A stretch of DNA of 58,920 nucleotides from Polaribacter sp. GTDB lineage: Bacteria > Bacteroidota > Bacteroidia > Flavobacteriales > Flavobacteriaceae. Position numbers and translations under genes: made by a program. Every line of letters begins with the position of its first letter. Position 1 is the stretch's first letter. Below the pieces are notes generated by a model. That model made no database searches. It was not told where the DNA came from and saw nothing but the letters and a program-made list of their open reading frames with translations. Location of the stretch: NCBI GenBank assembly GCA_018663625.1, contig JABJPX010000079.1, forward strand, positions 1-58,920, read 5' to 3'. Shown in pieces: positions 26,789 to 37,306 of the stretch.

Positions 26789-28252
26789 TTATTTTTCTCT
26801 TTTGATAAAAAGCGTGTCTAAAGTCAATTCTTTTTGAAGCCAATTTCTTAATTCCCTTTCTTTCACAGAGACTATACTGTCCAAGAGTTTTGGATCCCAC
26901 TCGACCGTTACAACTGGAATCGTGTCAATTTTTATAAAATCTTTGGATGATAAAATGTTCGCAAATCCGAGAGATTCAATAGCTCCATATCTAATTTTTG
27001 CGTCTTTTACAATACTACTAAACAAGATCACATTTTGATTTTTATTCAAAGCATCTTGTTCAATTCGATTATTTAATTCGGCAATGGTTTCTTGGAGCCC
27101 TGCAATTTGCTGCTGCAAGCCTCCAATAATGTTTTTACTTTCTTGTAATTCTTCTCGTTTCTCTTTAAAGGCGGTGGTAATTAGCTCAAAACTTTTTGTA
27201 TCACTTCCTTTAATTTTTAAATCAAAATCTTTTATTTTATCATAACTTGGATTGTTTCTTAATTGATTTGTTAAAATATTTTTTTCTCCGTCTGATACCT
27301 CGTTAAAAAAATTTAAATAAATTTCTTTGGTTTTCGGTAAAAACGAATCATCAATCAATTGGAAGTTGGGAATGAGTTTCACTTCATTTTTAATAAAAGT
27401 ATTGACTTGTGTTTCAATCTGATTCTCTTTAAACACACTTATGAATGTAAAAATAGCAGGAATCATTACAGAAATTCCGACCACAGTCGCAATGGTTGAA
27501 TACCGTTTTCTTCTTGCTGCATTTGCATATTTATGCATTGGAAAACGCAATAATTTTAGCACCAAAAAGGTAGCCAATGCAATAAAAATGGTATTGATAG
27601 TAAACAGGTACATGGCACCAAAAAAGTAGGTAAAATTCCCTTTAGCCAGCCCATAACCCGCAGTACATAATGGTGGCATTAAAGCAGTGGCGATAGCAAC
27701 TCCAAAAATGACAGAGGCTACGGTTCCTTTTTTTGTTTTCGCAACCATCAAGGCCAAACCACCAAAAAAGGCAATTAACACATCACGAATATCGGGTCTT
27801 ACACGTCCTAATAACTCTGAGGTGTCTTCACTTAGACGAAAGATATAAAAGAATAAGAAAGATGCAAATAAACTCAACATAATCATGGTTCCTAAATGTA
27901 TTAGTGACTTTTTAAAAGTCAAAAAATCATTTAAGGCAAATGACATTCCAATTCCTAGGATAGGCCCCATTAAAGGTGAAATAAGCATGGCACCAATCAC
28001 GACCGCTGTAGAATCTGCATTCAAGCCTAGTGAGGCTACAAAGACTGCAAAAATAAGAATCCAGGCCGTTGCTCCTTTGAAAGGAATATCTGCTTTTATG
28101 GCTTCTATTGTCGCTTCATGATCCGTGTCTTCTCTAAAATCAAAGAGTTCGACAATAAACTTTTTAAGGTTCTGAAAAAGTCCTTTAGCATCTTGTTGAA
28201 TCCCCTGTTTAGGGTCTGCAGTATTTTGGTCTTTTATAGTATTTTCTTCCAT
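26789..28252 (-). CDS. DUF389 (TIGR00341-type) membrane protein
   Basis: 487 aa. A charged N-terminal cytoplasmic segment is followed by about six to seven membrane helices. These include the conserved SLGLNADSTAVVIGAMLISPLMGPILGIG, followed by LIAFFGGLALMVAKTK and GVAIATALMPPLCTAGYG, hallmarks of DUF389. The last 200 residues are a soluble domain with a coiled coil around 365-400 (GGLQQQIAGLQETIAELNNR). The function of the family is unknown. It is convergent with the SprT-like gene and the gap is 26 nt. Confidence 0.92.
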   Translation of the reverse strand: MEENTIKDQNTADPKQGIQQDAKGLFQNLKKFIVELFDFREDTDHEATIEAIKADIPFKGATAWILIFAVFVASLGLNADSTAVVIGAMLISPLMGPILGIGMSFALNDFLTFKKSLIHLGTMIMLSLFASFLFFYIFRLSEDTSELLGRVRPDIRDVLIAFFGGLALMVAKTKKGTVASVIFGVAIATALMPPLCTAGYGLAKGNFTYFFGAMYLFTINTIFIALATFLVLKLLRFPMHKYANAARRKRYSTIATVVGISVMIPAIFTFISVFKENQIETQVNTFIKNEVKLIPNFQLIDDSFLPKTKEIYLNFFNEVSDGEKNILTNQLRNNPSYDKIKDFDLKIKGSDTKSFELITTAFKEKREELQESKNIIGGLQQQIAGLQETIAELNNRIEQDALNKNQNVILFSSIVKDAKIRYGAIESLGFANILSSKDFIKIDTIPVVTVEWDPKLLDSIVSVKERELRNWLQKELTLDTLFIKREK

Positions 28253-28297
28253 GAGTAATCTGTAAATAATAATGAAATATAAAAAGTGTGGTAAAAC

Positions 28298-28834
28298 TTA
28301 TTGCAATGAGATAACATCTATTTCCAATCGAAATTTCTCTGCTTTTTTGTTCCCAATTAAAATGGCAATTTCTTCTATTTTATTGGGTATTAAATTATCC
28401 ATATTTAAGGTTCTTCCTCTAAATGCTGGATACATCTGATTCATCTCTAATGTGAGGGTTTGCCATTCAGTTGTCGTCTGAAAGGTAGTGATATAGGAAT
28501 AATAGTCCCGTCTTTTTTCTTTGATTCGAAATTGGTATTTCTTTCCATCACCTTTTACACGCAAAAGCACTTTGGTATACTTAGAAACATCCTTCTCAGG
28601 AAACGTATGTCTTACCGATGAAAAACCGCCATAATTATCTAATGAAACGGTTCCTTCAAAAACGGCATTTCCTTCTTCATTGATTGCAAAATTACCTTGA
28701 GACATTCCTCCCATTACACCGTCATCAACAACTTGCCAAGAAGTGAGATTTGCATCTTTTGTAAAATTAAAAATAAGAGAATCAGAAGTATTCATGAATA
28801 ACAAAAAGCTAAGAAATAAATTAATTTTAGTCAT
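28298..28834 (-). CDS. CIA30 family (NDUFAF1-like) protein
   Basis: 178 aa with a short hydrophobic N terminus (KINLFLSFLLFMNTSDS) that may be a signal peptide. The rest is a CIA30 beta-sandwich: WQVVDDGVMGGMSQG, NAVFEGTVSLDNYGGFSSVR, LLRVKGDGKKYQFRIKEKR and EIAILIGNKKAEKFRLEIDVI. The domain takes its name from a mitochondrial complex I assembly factor; bacterial stand-alone members have no proven role and look like carbohydrate-binding-type sandwiches. No respiratory genes lie nearby. It precedes DUF389 by 45 nt on the same strand. Confidence 0.9.
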   Translation of the reverse strand: MTKINLFLSFLLFMNTSDSLIFNFTKDANLTSWQVVDDGVMGGMSQGNFAINEEGNAVFEGTVSLDNYGGFSSVRHTFPEKDVSKYTKVLLRVKGDGKKYQFRIKEKRRDYYSYITTFQTTTEWQTLTLEMNQMYPAFRGRTLNMDNLIPNKIEEIAILIGNKKAEKFRLEIDVISLQ

Positions 28835-28891
28835 ATTAAGTTTTAAGAATACCTAAATTAACCTTTTTTAGGAACAAAAAGGATAAAAAAT

Positions 28892-28921
28892 AAAAAAAAC
28901 TCTGTACAGTTGTACAGAGTT
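28892..28921 (-). terminator. tRNA-Lys terminator
   Basis: Stem AACTCTGTACA / TGTACAGAGTT with loop GT, followed on the minus strand by T8. It ends the tRNA transcript. Confidence 0.9.
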
Positions 28922-28927
28922 TTAATG

Positions 28928-29000
28928 TGACCGGGCTGGGGCTCGAACCCAGGACCCTCTCCTTAAAAGGGAGATGCTCTACCAACTGAGCTACCAGGTC
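28928..29000 (-). tRNA. tRNA-Lys (anticodon TTT)
   Basis: 73 nt folding as a cloverleaf: acceptor GACCTGG pairs with CCCGGTC (one G-T), D stem GCTC/GAGC, anticodon stem TCTCC/GGAGA with loop CTTTTAA, T arm CTGGG-TTCGAGC-CCCAG. The discriminator base is A. The 3' CCA is not encoded, so it must be added. It is a single tRNA gene with its own terminator. Confidence 0.97.
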
Positions 29001-29061
29001 ATTTTGCCCGTTTAAGCGGCTGCAAATATATCATCTTATTTATAATAAACAAGATTTTTTT

Positions 29062-29829
29062 TTACTTTGTTTCATTTAAATATGCCTGCCTTACTTTCTT
29101 GAATAAATTGGAAGAATATACAAATTCAACAATTGCCTCATTATCAGTTTTAAAGATTTCATTTTTTGTTCCCTCCCATGCTTTTACCCCATTTTTGAGA
29201 AACACAATTTTTTTACCAATTTCCATGACAGAATTCATATCATGGGTGTTTATTACCGTTGTAATTTTATATTCTGCTGTTATTTCTTGAATTAAATTGT
29301 CAATTACAATTGCTGTTTGAGGATCTAAACCCGAATTTGGCTCATCGCAAAACAAGTATTTAGGATTCATGACGATGGCTCTTGCAATGGCAACTCTTTT
29401 TTGCATTCCGCCCGAAAGTTCTGCAGGAAATTTTTTATTGGCATTGAAAAGGTTCACACGATCTAATACAAAATTGACACGATCGAGCATTTCCTTTTGA
29501 GAGTTGTTGGTAAACATTTTTAATGGAAACATAACATTTTCTTCGACGGTTTGCGAATCAAAAAGGGCACTTCCTTGAAATACCATCCCAATTTCTTGAC
29601 GCCAGGCTCTTTTCGCTTCCATTGTAAAATCCGTATTAATACGACCGTCAAAAGAAATGGTTCCCGATTCAGGGACGTGTAAACCTATTAACGATTTTAA
29701 AAAGACGGTTTTTCCAGAACCACTTTGTCCGATAATGAGACTGGTTTCTCCTGCTTGAAAAGTAGTTGAAATTCCTTTTAAGACTTTTACGTCGCCAAAA
29801 CCTTTGTGTAAATCTTTAACTGCAATCAT
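29062..29829 (-). CDS. MlaF-like ABC transporter ATP-binding protein
   Basis: 255 aa with Walker A GQSGSGKT (residues 34-41), signature ELSGGMQKRVAIARA, Walker B YLFCDEPNSGLDP and the H-loop NTHDMNS. The NSGLDP form and the partner permease indicate the Mla/Mce phospholipid transport class, acting at the inner membrane to move lipids between the inner and outer membranes. Its start codon abuts the stop of the permease gene, so the two are one translational unit. An MlaD-like substrate protein is not in this window. Confidence 0.93.
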   Translation of the reverse strand: MIAVKDLHKGFGDVKVLKGISTTFQAGETSLIIGQSGSGKTVFLKSLIGLHVPESGTISFDGRINTDFTMEAKRAWRQEIGMVFQGSALFDSQTVEENVMFPLKMFTNNSQKEMLDRVNFVLDRVNLFNANKKFPAELSGGMQKRVAIARAIVMNPKYLFCDEPNSGLDPQTAIVIDNLIQEITAEYKITTVINTHDMNSVMEIGKKIVFLKNGVKAWEGTKNEIFKTDNEAIVEFVYSSNLFKKVRQAYLNETK

Positions 29830-30570
29830 CTATGTTAAAAGCATTTGAGTTAGAAAATAATTGGAAATCACAATTAAAACGGTAGTCCAAACAACTGCTT
29901 GCGTGCTTGCTTTACCAACGGCCAACGAGCCTCCTTTTACATAATACCCATGATAAGATGGAACGGTAGAAATTAGAAAGGCAAAGACCAATGTTTTAAT
30001 CATTGCATACACTAATAAAAAAGGTTGAAAATCGGATTGAATTCCGATAATATAATCAGTTCCTGTAAATAGACCAGACAACACTCCTGCAAGCCAACCT
30101 CCAAAAATCCCTAAAATCATCCCCAAACAAATTAAGAATGGATAAAAGAAAACAGTCGCGATTATTTTTGGCAATACCAAGTGGTTCAAAGAGTTGATAC
30201 CCATGACCTCCAAAGCATCTATTTGTTCTGTAACTCGCATGGTTCCGATACTCGAAGTAATATAGGACCCCACTTTTCCTGCTAAAATAATAGAACAAAA
30301 AGTAGGTGCAAATTCTAAAATTATTGATCTTTTTGCAGCAAAACCAATAAGAGAATCTGGAATTAATGGATCTTCTAGATTTAGCGCTGTCTGTAGCGCG
30401 ATAACACCTCCAATAAAAAAAGAAATAAACATAATAATCCCAAGAGATTTAAGGCCTAATTCTTCAATATCTTTAAACAAGGCGTCTCTAAAAACGCGAG
30501 GACGTTGTGGTGCTTTAAAAACTTGCCCCAACATCATACAGTATTTACCAAAGTGTTCTAGGTAATTCAT
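29830..30570 (-). CDS. MlaE-like ABC transporter permease
   Basis: 246 aa, five to six membrane helices. The conserved core is EFAPTFCSIILAGKVGSYI followed by SSIGTMRVTEQIDALEVMGIN, typical of MlaE/YrbE. An amphipathic N-terminal helix (residues 1-35) precedes the first membrane helix, as in the family. It is the first gene of the pair and would form the transmembrane part of a phospholipid transporter. It is divergent from the PafA-like gene. Confidence 0.94.
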   Translation of the reverse strand: MNYLEHFGKYCMMLGQVFKAPQRPRVFRDALFKDIEELGLKSLGIIMFISFFIGGVIALQTALNLEDPLIPDSLIGFAAKRSIILEFAPTFCSIILAGKVGSYITSSIGTMRVTEQIDALEVMGINSLNHLVLPKIIATVFFYPFLICLGMILGIFGGWLAGVLSGLFTGTDYIIGIQSDFQPFLLVYAMIKTLVFAFLISTVPSYHGYYVKGGSLAVGKASTQAVVWTTVLIVISNYFLTQMLLT

Positions 30571-30687
30571 TCAATTGTTATTTTTCTTTTTGCTAAAGTA
30601 TTAAAAAATGAACAACCATAAGTTAAATTATAGCGATCAAAATTAAAAATTTGTACTTTTGAGCATACGTTAACATTCTATTGTTTT

Positions 30688-32328
30688 ATGAAAAAATTAA
30701 TTCTTATTGTATTCGCTTTTAGTACTATTTTCTATAGTTTCCAATCAAAAAACACCACACCCAAGAAACCAAAATTAGTCGTGGGTATTGTGATTGATCA
30801 AATGCGCTACGACTACTTAACACGTTTTGCTGACCGCTATTCTGAAAATGGTTTTAAACGCTTATTGAACGACGGTTTTTCGTTGGAAAATGCGCATTAC
30901 AATTTGATTCCTACATATACTGCAGTAGGACACGCTTCCATTTATACAGGTACCACGCCTTCTGAACACGCGATTATTTCTAACAATTGGTATGATAAAT
31001 TTGCGAAAGAATCCATTTATTGCGTAGACGATGCACACTACAAAACCATTGGAAATGAGAGTAATGAAGGTGAAAAATCGCCATATAGAATGTTGACCAC
31101 CACCGTAACAGATCAATTGCATTTGGCACAAAACATGCACGGAAAAACCATTGGTATTGCCATCAAAGACCGCTCTTCGATATTGCCTGCCGGACATACT
31201 GCAAATGCTGCCTATTGGTTTAGTGGCGGCAACTATGGGCAATGGATTTCGAGTTCATTTTATATGGAGCAACTTCCAAATTGGGTCAACAAATTCAATG
31301 CTTCTAAAAAAGTGGAGGATTATCTAAGTTCGCCTTGGGAAACCCTCTATGAAATGAATACCTACACGCAGAGTATTGCGGACAATAATGAATTTGAGGC
31401 ATTACACAATGGTGAAAAAACACCCACATTTCCACACAATATTCCTGCATTGAGAAAAAACAATGGGAATTATAGTCTGATCAAAGCAATTCCGGCTGGA
31501 AACTCGATCACTGCTGACTTTGCTAAAGCGGCCATTATTGGAGAGCATTTAGGAAAATCAGAATATACAGATTTTCTAACCATCAGTTTTTCGTCTACCG
31601 ATTACGTAGGGCATCAATACGGACCGGCATCTGTAGAAATTGAAGATACTTATTTACGTTTAGACAACGACCTTGCGGAATTGTTTGAAACCTTAGATGC
31701 GGAAGTAGGAGAAGGAAATTATACGATTTTCTTAACGGCAGATCATGCCGCTGTGCATGTTCCTGCCTATTTACAGTCTTTAAAAATCCCAGCACATTAT
31801 TTTGATGGAACAAAATTCAAAAAACACCTTACTACAATTACTGAAAAATATTATAACTCGACCAAGTTGATTGAAAACATTTCCAATTATCAAGTTTTCT
31901 TAAACAAGAAAGTATTAGATTCTTTGGGCTTGGAGCAAAATACAGTTGCTCAAAAAATAGCGGATGAAGCGATTTCTTTTGATGGAATCTACAAAGCGGT
32001 AACTGCAAGAACCTTGCAAACAACTCACTTTTCGGAAGGCATTTTAAACTCTCTACAAAATGGATACAATCAAAAATATTCTGGTGATGTAATGTTGTTG
32101 CCTTATCCAGCTACCTTATCATATGGAAGAAAAGGAACCAGTCATGGCTCTGGGTATTCCTATGACACCCACGTACCCATTCTTTTTTACGGAAATGGCA
32201 TCCAAAAAGGAAGTTCTTCAAAAAGATATGAAATTGTAGATATTGCTCCCACCATTGCCAATCTCTTACAAATAGAGGCGCCGAATAGCACTTCTGGAAA
32301 AGTGATTTCAGAAGCTTTAGAAAAATAA
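30688..32328 (+). CDS. PafA-like alkaline phosphatase family enzyme
   Basis: 546 aa with a signal peptide (about 1-20), so periplasmic. Residues match PafA: D37 in VIDQMRYDY as zinc ligand, nucleophile T78 in IPTYTAVGHAS, N99/N100 in ISNNWYD, and K160/R162 in IAIKDRSSILPAGH. Further zinc ligands are in STDYVGHQYGP, TADHAAV and GYSYDTHVPILFYG. The Thr nucleophile plus Lys/Arg pair identify a phosphate monoesterase rather than a nucleotide pyrophosphatase. PafA of related bacteria is described as not repressed by phosphate. TACTTTTG at 30654-30661 may be a -7 box. Confidence 0.92.
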   Translation: MKKLILIVFAFSTIFYSFQSKNTTPKKPKLVVGIVIDQMRYDYLTRFADRYSENGFKRLLNDGFSLENAHYNLIPTYTAVGHASIYTGTTPSEHAIISNNWYDKFAKESIYCVDDAHYKTIGNESNEGEKSPYRMLTTTVTDQLHLAQNMHGKTIGIAIKDRSSILPAGHTANAAYWFSGGNYGQWISSSFYMEQLPNWVNKFNASKKVEDYLSSPWETLYEMNTYTQSIADNNEFEALHNGEKTPTFPHNIPALRKNNGNYSLIKAIPAGNSITADFAKAAIIGEHLGKSEYTDFLTISFSSTDYVGHQYGPASVEIEDTYLRLDNDLAELFETLDAEVGEGNYTIFLTADHAAVHVPAYLQSLKIPAHYFDGTKFKKHLTTITEKYYNSTKLIENISNYQVFLNKKVLDSLGLEQNTVAQKIADEAISFDGIYKAVTARTLQTTHFSEGILNSLQNGYNQKYSGDVMLLPYPATLSYGRKGTSHGSGYSYDTHVPILFYGNGIQKGSSSKRYEIVDIAPTIANLLQIEAPNSTSGKVISEALEK

Positions 32329-32346
32329 TCTGCTAATTGGATTGAC

Positions 32347-33282
32347 TTATGCTTTTGGCAAGAACACTTCTGCCATCATACAACGTGCACTTCCACCGCC
32401 ACAAGCTTCAATGGTATCTAAAGAGCTTGAAATAATTTTACAGTGGTTTTCTATTTGTGCAATTTGTTGCTTTGTTAAGGAATCAAATGCTGCCTGACTC
32501 ATCACTAAGAAGCGTTCGTCATTTGCACCCCGAACTTGCAACATGTTTCCTGCAAAATTATGTACTTGTTCTTCGGTGATATTGATGACTTGCTTACCAT
32601 CTTCTTTTAAATTCTTTAAAAGATTTTTGCGTTCTTTTTTATCGTCTATACTGTCCAAACAAATTACTGCAAAGGTTTCTGCCAAACACATCATTACATT
32701 GGTGTGGTAGATTTCTTTGCGTTCTCCGTCTACGGTTTGATTGGCGGTAAAAACCACAGGGGTGTACTCAAAATCTTCACAAAACTCTATGAATAAATCT
32801 TCATCGGCTCTAGGAGACAAAGCACAATAGGCTTTGTTGTTCACGCGATCTAACAATAAACTTCCAGTGCCTTCTAAGTAAAACCCAGATTGCTCTGCAG
32901 AAGTATAATCGACTACCGAATCAATGCGGAATCCTTCGGCTTCTAATTGGTCTAAAATGTCTTCACGGCGTTCCATGCGTCTGTTTTTTGCAAACATTGG
33001 ATACAATGCCACCGTTCCATCTTGATGAAAAGAAATCCAGTTGTTTGGAAATAGCGCATCTGGGGTATCAAATTCATCGGTATCGGAAACTACCAAAACG
33101 TGCACACCAACACTACGTAATTTGTCTACATAAGCATCAAATTCTGTTTGCGCTTTTGCATTTACCGTTGCTGGCAATAAAGTATCGAGTACTTTTTGAT
33201 AATAGTTATTGACTGCAGTTTGTTCGTTCATTCGAAAGTTAATCGGACGAACCATTAAAATGGTATTGGTGGTCTGTTGCAT
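32347..33282 (-). CDS. CtlX-like citrulline/arginine-family amidinotransferase-fold hydrolase
   Basis: A member of the guanidino-group-modifying superfamily. The frame can begin at a TTG at 33303, but the ATG at 33282 gives MQQTTNTILMVRPINFRMN, a better start (311 aa). The family pattern is TPDALFPNNWISFH, EGTGSLLLDRVN, AYCALSPRADEDL, then the His in IYHTNVMMCLAE and the catalytic Cys in GGGSARCMMAEVF. CtlX-type proteins are linked with citrulline use; the exact substrate (citrulline, arginine or a methylarginine) is uncertain. A second, differently built member of the superfamily lies about 260 nt away on the same strand. Confidence 0.88.
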   Translation of the reverse strand: MQQTTNTILMVRPINFRMNEQTAVNNYYQKVLDTLLPATVNAKAQTEFDAYVDKLRSVGVHVLVVSDTDEFDTPDALFPNNWISFHQDGTVALYPMFAKNRRMERREDILDQLEAEGFRIDSVVDYTSAEQSGFYLEGTGSLLLDRVNNKAYCALSPRADEDLFIEFCEDFEYTPVVFTANQTVDGERKEIYHTNVMMCLAETFAVICLDSIDDKKERKNLLKNLKEDGKQVINITEEQVHNFAGNMLQVRGANDERFLVMSQAAFDSLTKQQIAQIENHCKIISSSLDTIEACGGGSARCMMAEVFLPKA

Positions 33283-33487
33283 TTGATTTTTTATATGTCG
33301 CAAAATTATACAATTTTAACAGAAAACTCAGGGCAAGTCTTAAAAGTTTTTGAACGGTTTAAAACTTCCTATTTGTTGTATTGAAAGTGTATTTAAACAA
33401 ACATTGGTCTATTTACTTTTGATTTTTATAGATAAAACAACTAGCTCGCTGAGATGAATGATATAACTTCCATGTAGGTTATACGAT

Positions 33488-33523
33488 CTTTGCAAACAAG
33501 CCCCCGCTAGGGCGATTGCAAAG
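33488..33523. repeat. Long two-stage hairpin in the gap between the two deiminase genes
   Basis: CTTTGCAA (33488-33495) pairs perfectly with TTGCAAAG (33516-33523). Inside, GCCC (33500-33503) pairs with GGGC (33510-33513). There is no T-run on either side, so it is not a typical terminator. The surrounding 33304-33540 gap shows no gene. TAATTTTG (33308-33301) could be a -7 box for the downstream gene. Confidence 0.5.
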
Positions 33524-33540
33524 CGTGTTCAATAAAAAAC

Positions 33541-34455
33541 CTAATCGCGTATTAACGGCATGGTAGAACAGCGTAATAAGCCTTCTTGCTTGGCAATTTC
33601 TGCATAGGGTACTTCCTCAACAGTAAAACCATTTGCACGCAACCAGGTGTTCAATCGAGTGAAATTGGTTTCAGAAATGACCACATCTTCGGCAATTGAA
33701 AACACGTTGCTGTTCATGTTGTACATTTCCTCTTTGGTAATTTCAAAGATGTTTTCTTTGCCAAAGAAATCGATCAACCAATTGTATTCTGCGGCTACTA
33801 AAAACCCATTTTTGTGTAAGATTGCTTTTCCTTGCCCAAGCGGTTGGAAACAACAATCTAAATGCAAAGCATTTTCTTTGGGTTGCAGATTGTCTTTCCG
33901 AAGTTCAAAAGACTTGACAATTTTCTCAGGAAACAGTTCTTGCAAAGCAATTACGGCATCGGTGTTGGTTCTAGCCGTAATGTAGTCGGGATAATCTGCA
34001 CCCGAATAGGTACCCACAAAAATATAATCGCCCCAGGGCATTACATCGCCACCTTCTACATGGCATTCCTCAGGAAGTTCTAAGATGTTTTCGGGATCGA
34101 TTTGTGCAAGCACATGCCCAATTGCTTCGAATTCTTTTTCTCTTTCGGGTAAAATATTTGCTTTGATCAGTTTATCATCAATACAGAAAGCAATGTCTCT
34201 AGAGAAAATCTGATTATAGTTTTCAAGGACCTCGGGTCTATAAACGGTTATCTCATACTTTTTAAAAACAGCAGCTACCGCTTCCATTTCAAGTACCATA
34301 TCCGCTTCTTTAGGATAGGTACCAGCAAGTACATTTAATTTACTTTTTGGATCGTAACAGTCTGCGGCTTTCGGCGTTGGTCCATTGCTTTTTGCAGTTC
34401 CTAAAAGAACCGCTCTTAATCGAGACACTTCGTCTTGAACATTGATTTTAATCAT
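33541..34455 (-). CDS. Arginine deiminase / dimethylarginine dimethylaminohydrolase-like enzyme
   Basis: 304 aa with the alpha/beta-propeller fold of guanidino-modifying enzymes: FSRDIAFCIDDKLI, HVEGGDVMPWGDYIFVG, the catalytic His in NALHLDCCFQPLG, and the nucleophile C296 in LLRCSTMPLIRD at the C terminus. Acidic residues that bind the guanidino group are present in these blocks. Whether it takes arginine, methylarginine or glycine plus arginine cannot be told. It lies just downstream of gltA but is separated from it by a terminator. Confidence 0.87.
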   Translation of the reverse strand: MIKINVQDEVSRLRAVLLGTAKSNGPTPKAADCYDPKSKLNVLAGTYPKEADMVLEMEAVAAVFKKYEITVYRPEVLENYNQIFSRDIAFCIDDKLIKANILPEREKEFEAIGHVLAQIDPENILELPEECHVEGGDVMPWGDYIFVGTYSGADYPDYITARTNTDAVIALQELFPEKIVKSFELRKDNLQPKENALHLDCCFQPLGQGKAILHKNGFLVAAEYNWLIDFFGKENIFEITKEEMYNMNSNVFSIAEDVVISETNFTRLNTWLRANGFTVEEVPYAEIAKQEGLLRCSTMPLIRD

Positions 34456-34470
34456 AGATATAAGCCTAAA

Positions 34471-34496
34471 AAAGCTTCCTGTTTTCAGGAAGCTTT
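34471..34496 (-). terminator. gltA terminator
   Basis: Stem AAAGCTTCCTG / CAGGAAGCTTT with loop TTTT, continued on the minus strand by T's. It is 15 nt upstream of the next start codon. Confidence 0.88.
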
Positions 34497-34518
34497 TGTG
34501 AAATAATAGAATGAATGC

Positions 34519-35805
34519 TTACCTATTTTCAGCAGTCACAAAATCTCTTAAATTTTCTCCGGTATAAATTTGACGTGGACGACCAATTGGTTCTTTGTTC
34601 TCACGCATTTCTTTCCATTGTGCAATCCATCCTGGTATACGTCCTAAAGCAAACATTACTGTAAACATTTCAACAGGGATTCCCATAGCTCTATAAATAA
34701 TTCCAGAGTAGAAGTCTACATTTGGATATAATTTACGATCTACGAAATAAGGATCATTTAACGCTTCTTGCTCCAATCCTCTAGCAATGTCTAAAATTGG
34801 ATCTTCAATTCCTAAATCTTTCAATACTTCGTCAGCTGCTACTTTGATAATCGTTGCTCTTGGATCGAAATTTTTATAAACACGATGTCCAAATCCCATG
34901 AGACGGAATGGATCATTTTTGTCTTTTGCCTTCGCCATGTATTTCTTCGTATCTCCGCCATCTTCTTTGATTGCTTCTAACATTTCTAATACGGCTTGAT
35001 TGGCACCACCATGTAAAGGCCCCCATAATGCAGAAATCCCTGCAGATAATGAAGCAAATAAACCTGCATGCGATGAACCTACAATTCGAACAGTAGAAGT
35101 AGAACAGTTTTGTTCGTGATCTGCATGTAAGATTAATAGTTTGTCTAAAGCATCTTTAATTATTGGATTGGCAACATATTCTTCATTCGGTTGTTCAAAC
35201 ATCATTTTCATAATATTCTCTACATATCCTAAAGATTTTGAACCATAATTTAAGGGTAAACCTTGTTTTTTACGCATCGCCCAAGCTACTAAAACAGGAA
35301 ATTTCCCCATTATTTTCACAATCGCGTTGTACATTTCTTCTTCAGAATCTACATTTACAGAAGATGGGTTGAAAGCAACCAATGCACTTGTCAAAGAAGA
35401 CAAAACACCCATAGGATGTGCATTTCTTGGAAACGCATCTATAATTTTCTTTACATCTTCATCTACAATTGATTTCGATTTGATATCCGCATGAAATTTT
35501 TCTAATTGTTCTTTGGTTGGTAAATCCCCAAAAATCAAGGCATAAGTAACTTCTAAAAAATCTGCCTTTTCAGCCAAATCTTCGATCGAATATCCTCGGT
35601 AACGAAGAATTCCTTTTTCACCGTCTAAAAAAGTAATTGCACTTTTACAAGAGCCTGTATTTTTATAACCTGGATCTATCGTAATCACTCCATTTGTCGC
35701 CCCTCTTAATGTTTTAATATCAATGGCAACTTCATTTTCTGTACCTTTTACAAGTGGAAACTCATATGAATTGTCCCCTATTTGTAACTTAGCTATATCT
35801 GGCAT
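34519..35805 (-). CDS. gltA: Citrate synthase
   Basis: 428 aa, the length of the Gram-negative type II (hexameric) enzyme. It condenses acetyl-CoA and oxaloacetate at the entry of the TCA cycle. Active-site blocks: HADHEQNCSTSTVRIVGSSH, GPLHGGANQAVLEML with the first catalytic His, MGFGHRVYKNFDPRA with the second His and substrate Arg, and the Asp in NVDFYSGIIYRAMG. The gene is bounded by its own -7 box upstream and a terminator downstream, so it is not cotranscribed with eno. Confidence 0.98.
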   Translation of the reverse strand: MPDIAKLQIGDNSYEFPLVKGTENEVAIDIKTLRGATNGVITIDPGYKNTGSCKSAITFLDGEKGILRYRGYSIEDLAEKADFLEVTYALIFGDLPTKEQLEKFHADIKSKSIVDEDVKKIIDAFPRNAHPMGVLSSLTSALVAFNPSSVNVDSEEEMYNAIVKIMGKFPVLVAWAMRKKQGLPLNYGSKSLGYVENIMKMMFEQPNEEYVANPIIKDALDKLLILHADHEQNCSTSTVRIVGSSHAGLFASLSAGISALWGPLHGGANQAVLEMLEAIKEDGGDTKKYMAKAKDKNDPFRLMGFGHRVYKNFDPRATIIKVAADEVLKDLGIEDPILDIARGLEQEALNDPYFVDRKLYPNVDFYSGIIYRAMGIPVEMFTVMFALGRIPGWIAQWKEMRENKEPIGRPRQIYTGENLRDFVTAENR

Positions 35806-35838
35806 CTTCGTGTAATTTTAAAATTTTTAAATCTCACA

Positions 35839-35846
35839 CAAATGTA
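35839..35846 (-). promoter_or_regulatory. Possible -7 box of gltA
   Basis: TACATTTG on the minus strand (35846-35839), the same octamer as in the rpsL promoter. It lies 33 nt from the start codon. The nearest TTG is 26 nt away, outside the usual spacing. Confidence 0.4.
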
Positions 35847-35929
35847 CCAATTTTTAAAGGATTTTAAAAGGCCAACGCAATCGATTTATTAAATTTTAAG
35901 ATAATATTATGCATTCATTTAAATCCATA

Positions 35930-35963
35930 AAAAAAGCCTCAAAATAGCAATTTTGAGGCTTTT
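35930..35963 (-). terminator. eno terminator
   Basis: Stem AAAGCCTCAAAAT / ATTTTGAGGCTTT with a short loop, followed on the minus strand by a T-run. Confidence 0.9.
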
Positions 35964-35982
35964 AATTATGAAAATATAAATC

Positions 35983-37281
<1,299 letters not shown>

Positions 37282-37306
37282 TTATTAATTATGTTCTAAT
37301 TATTTT

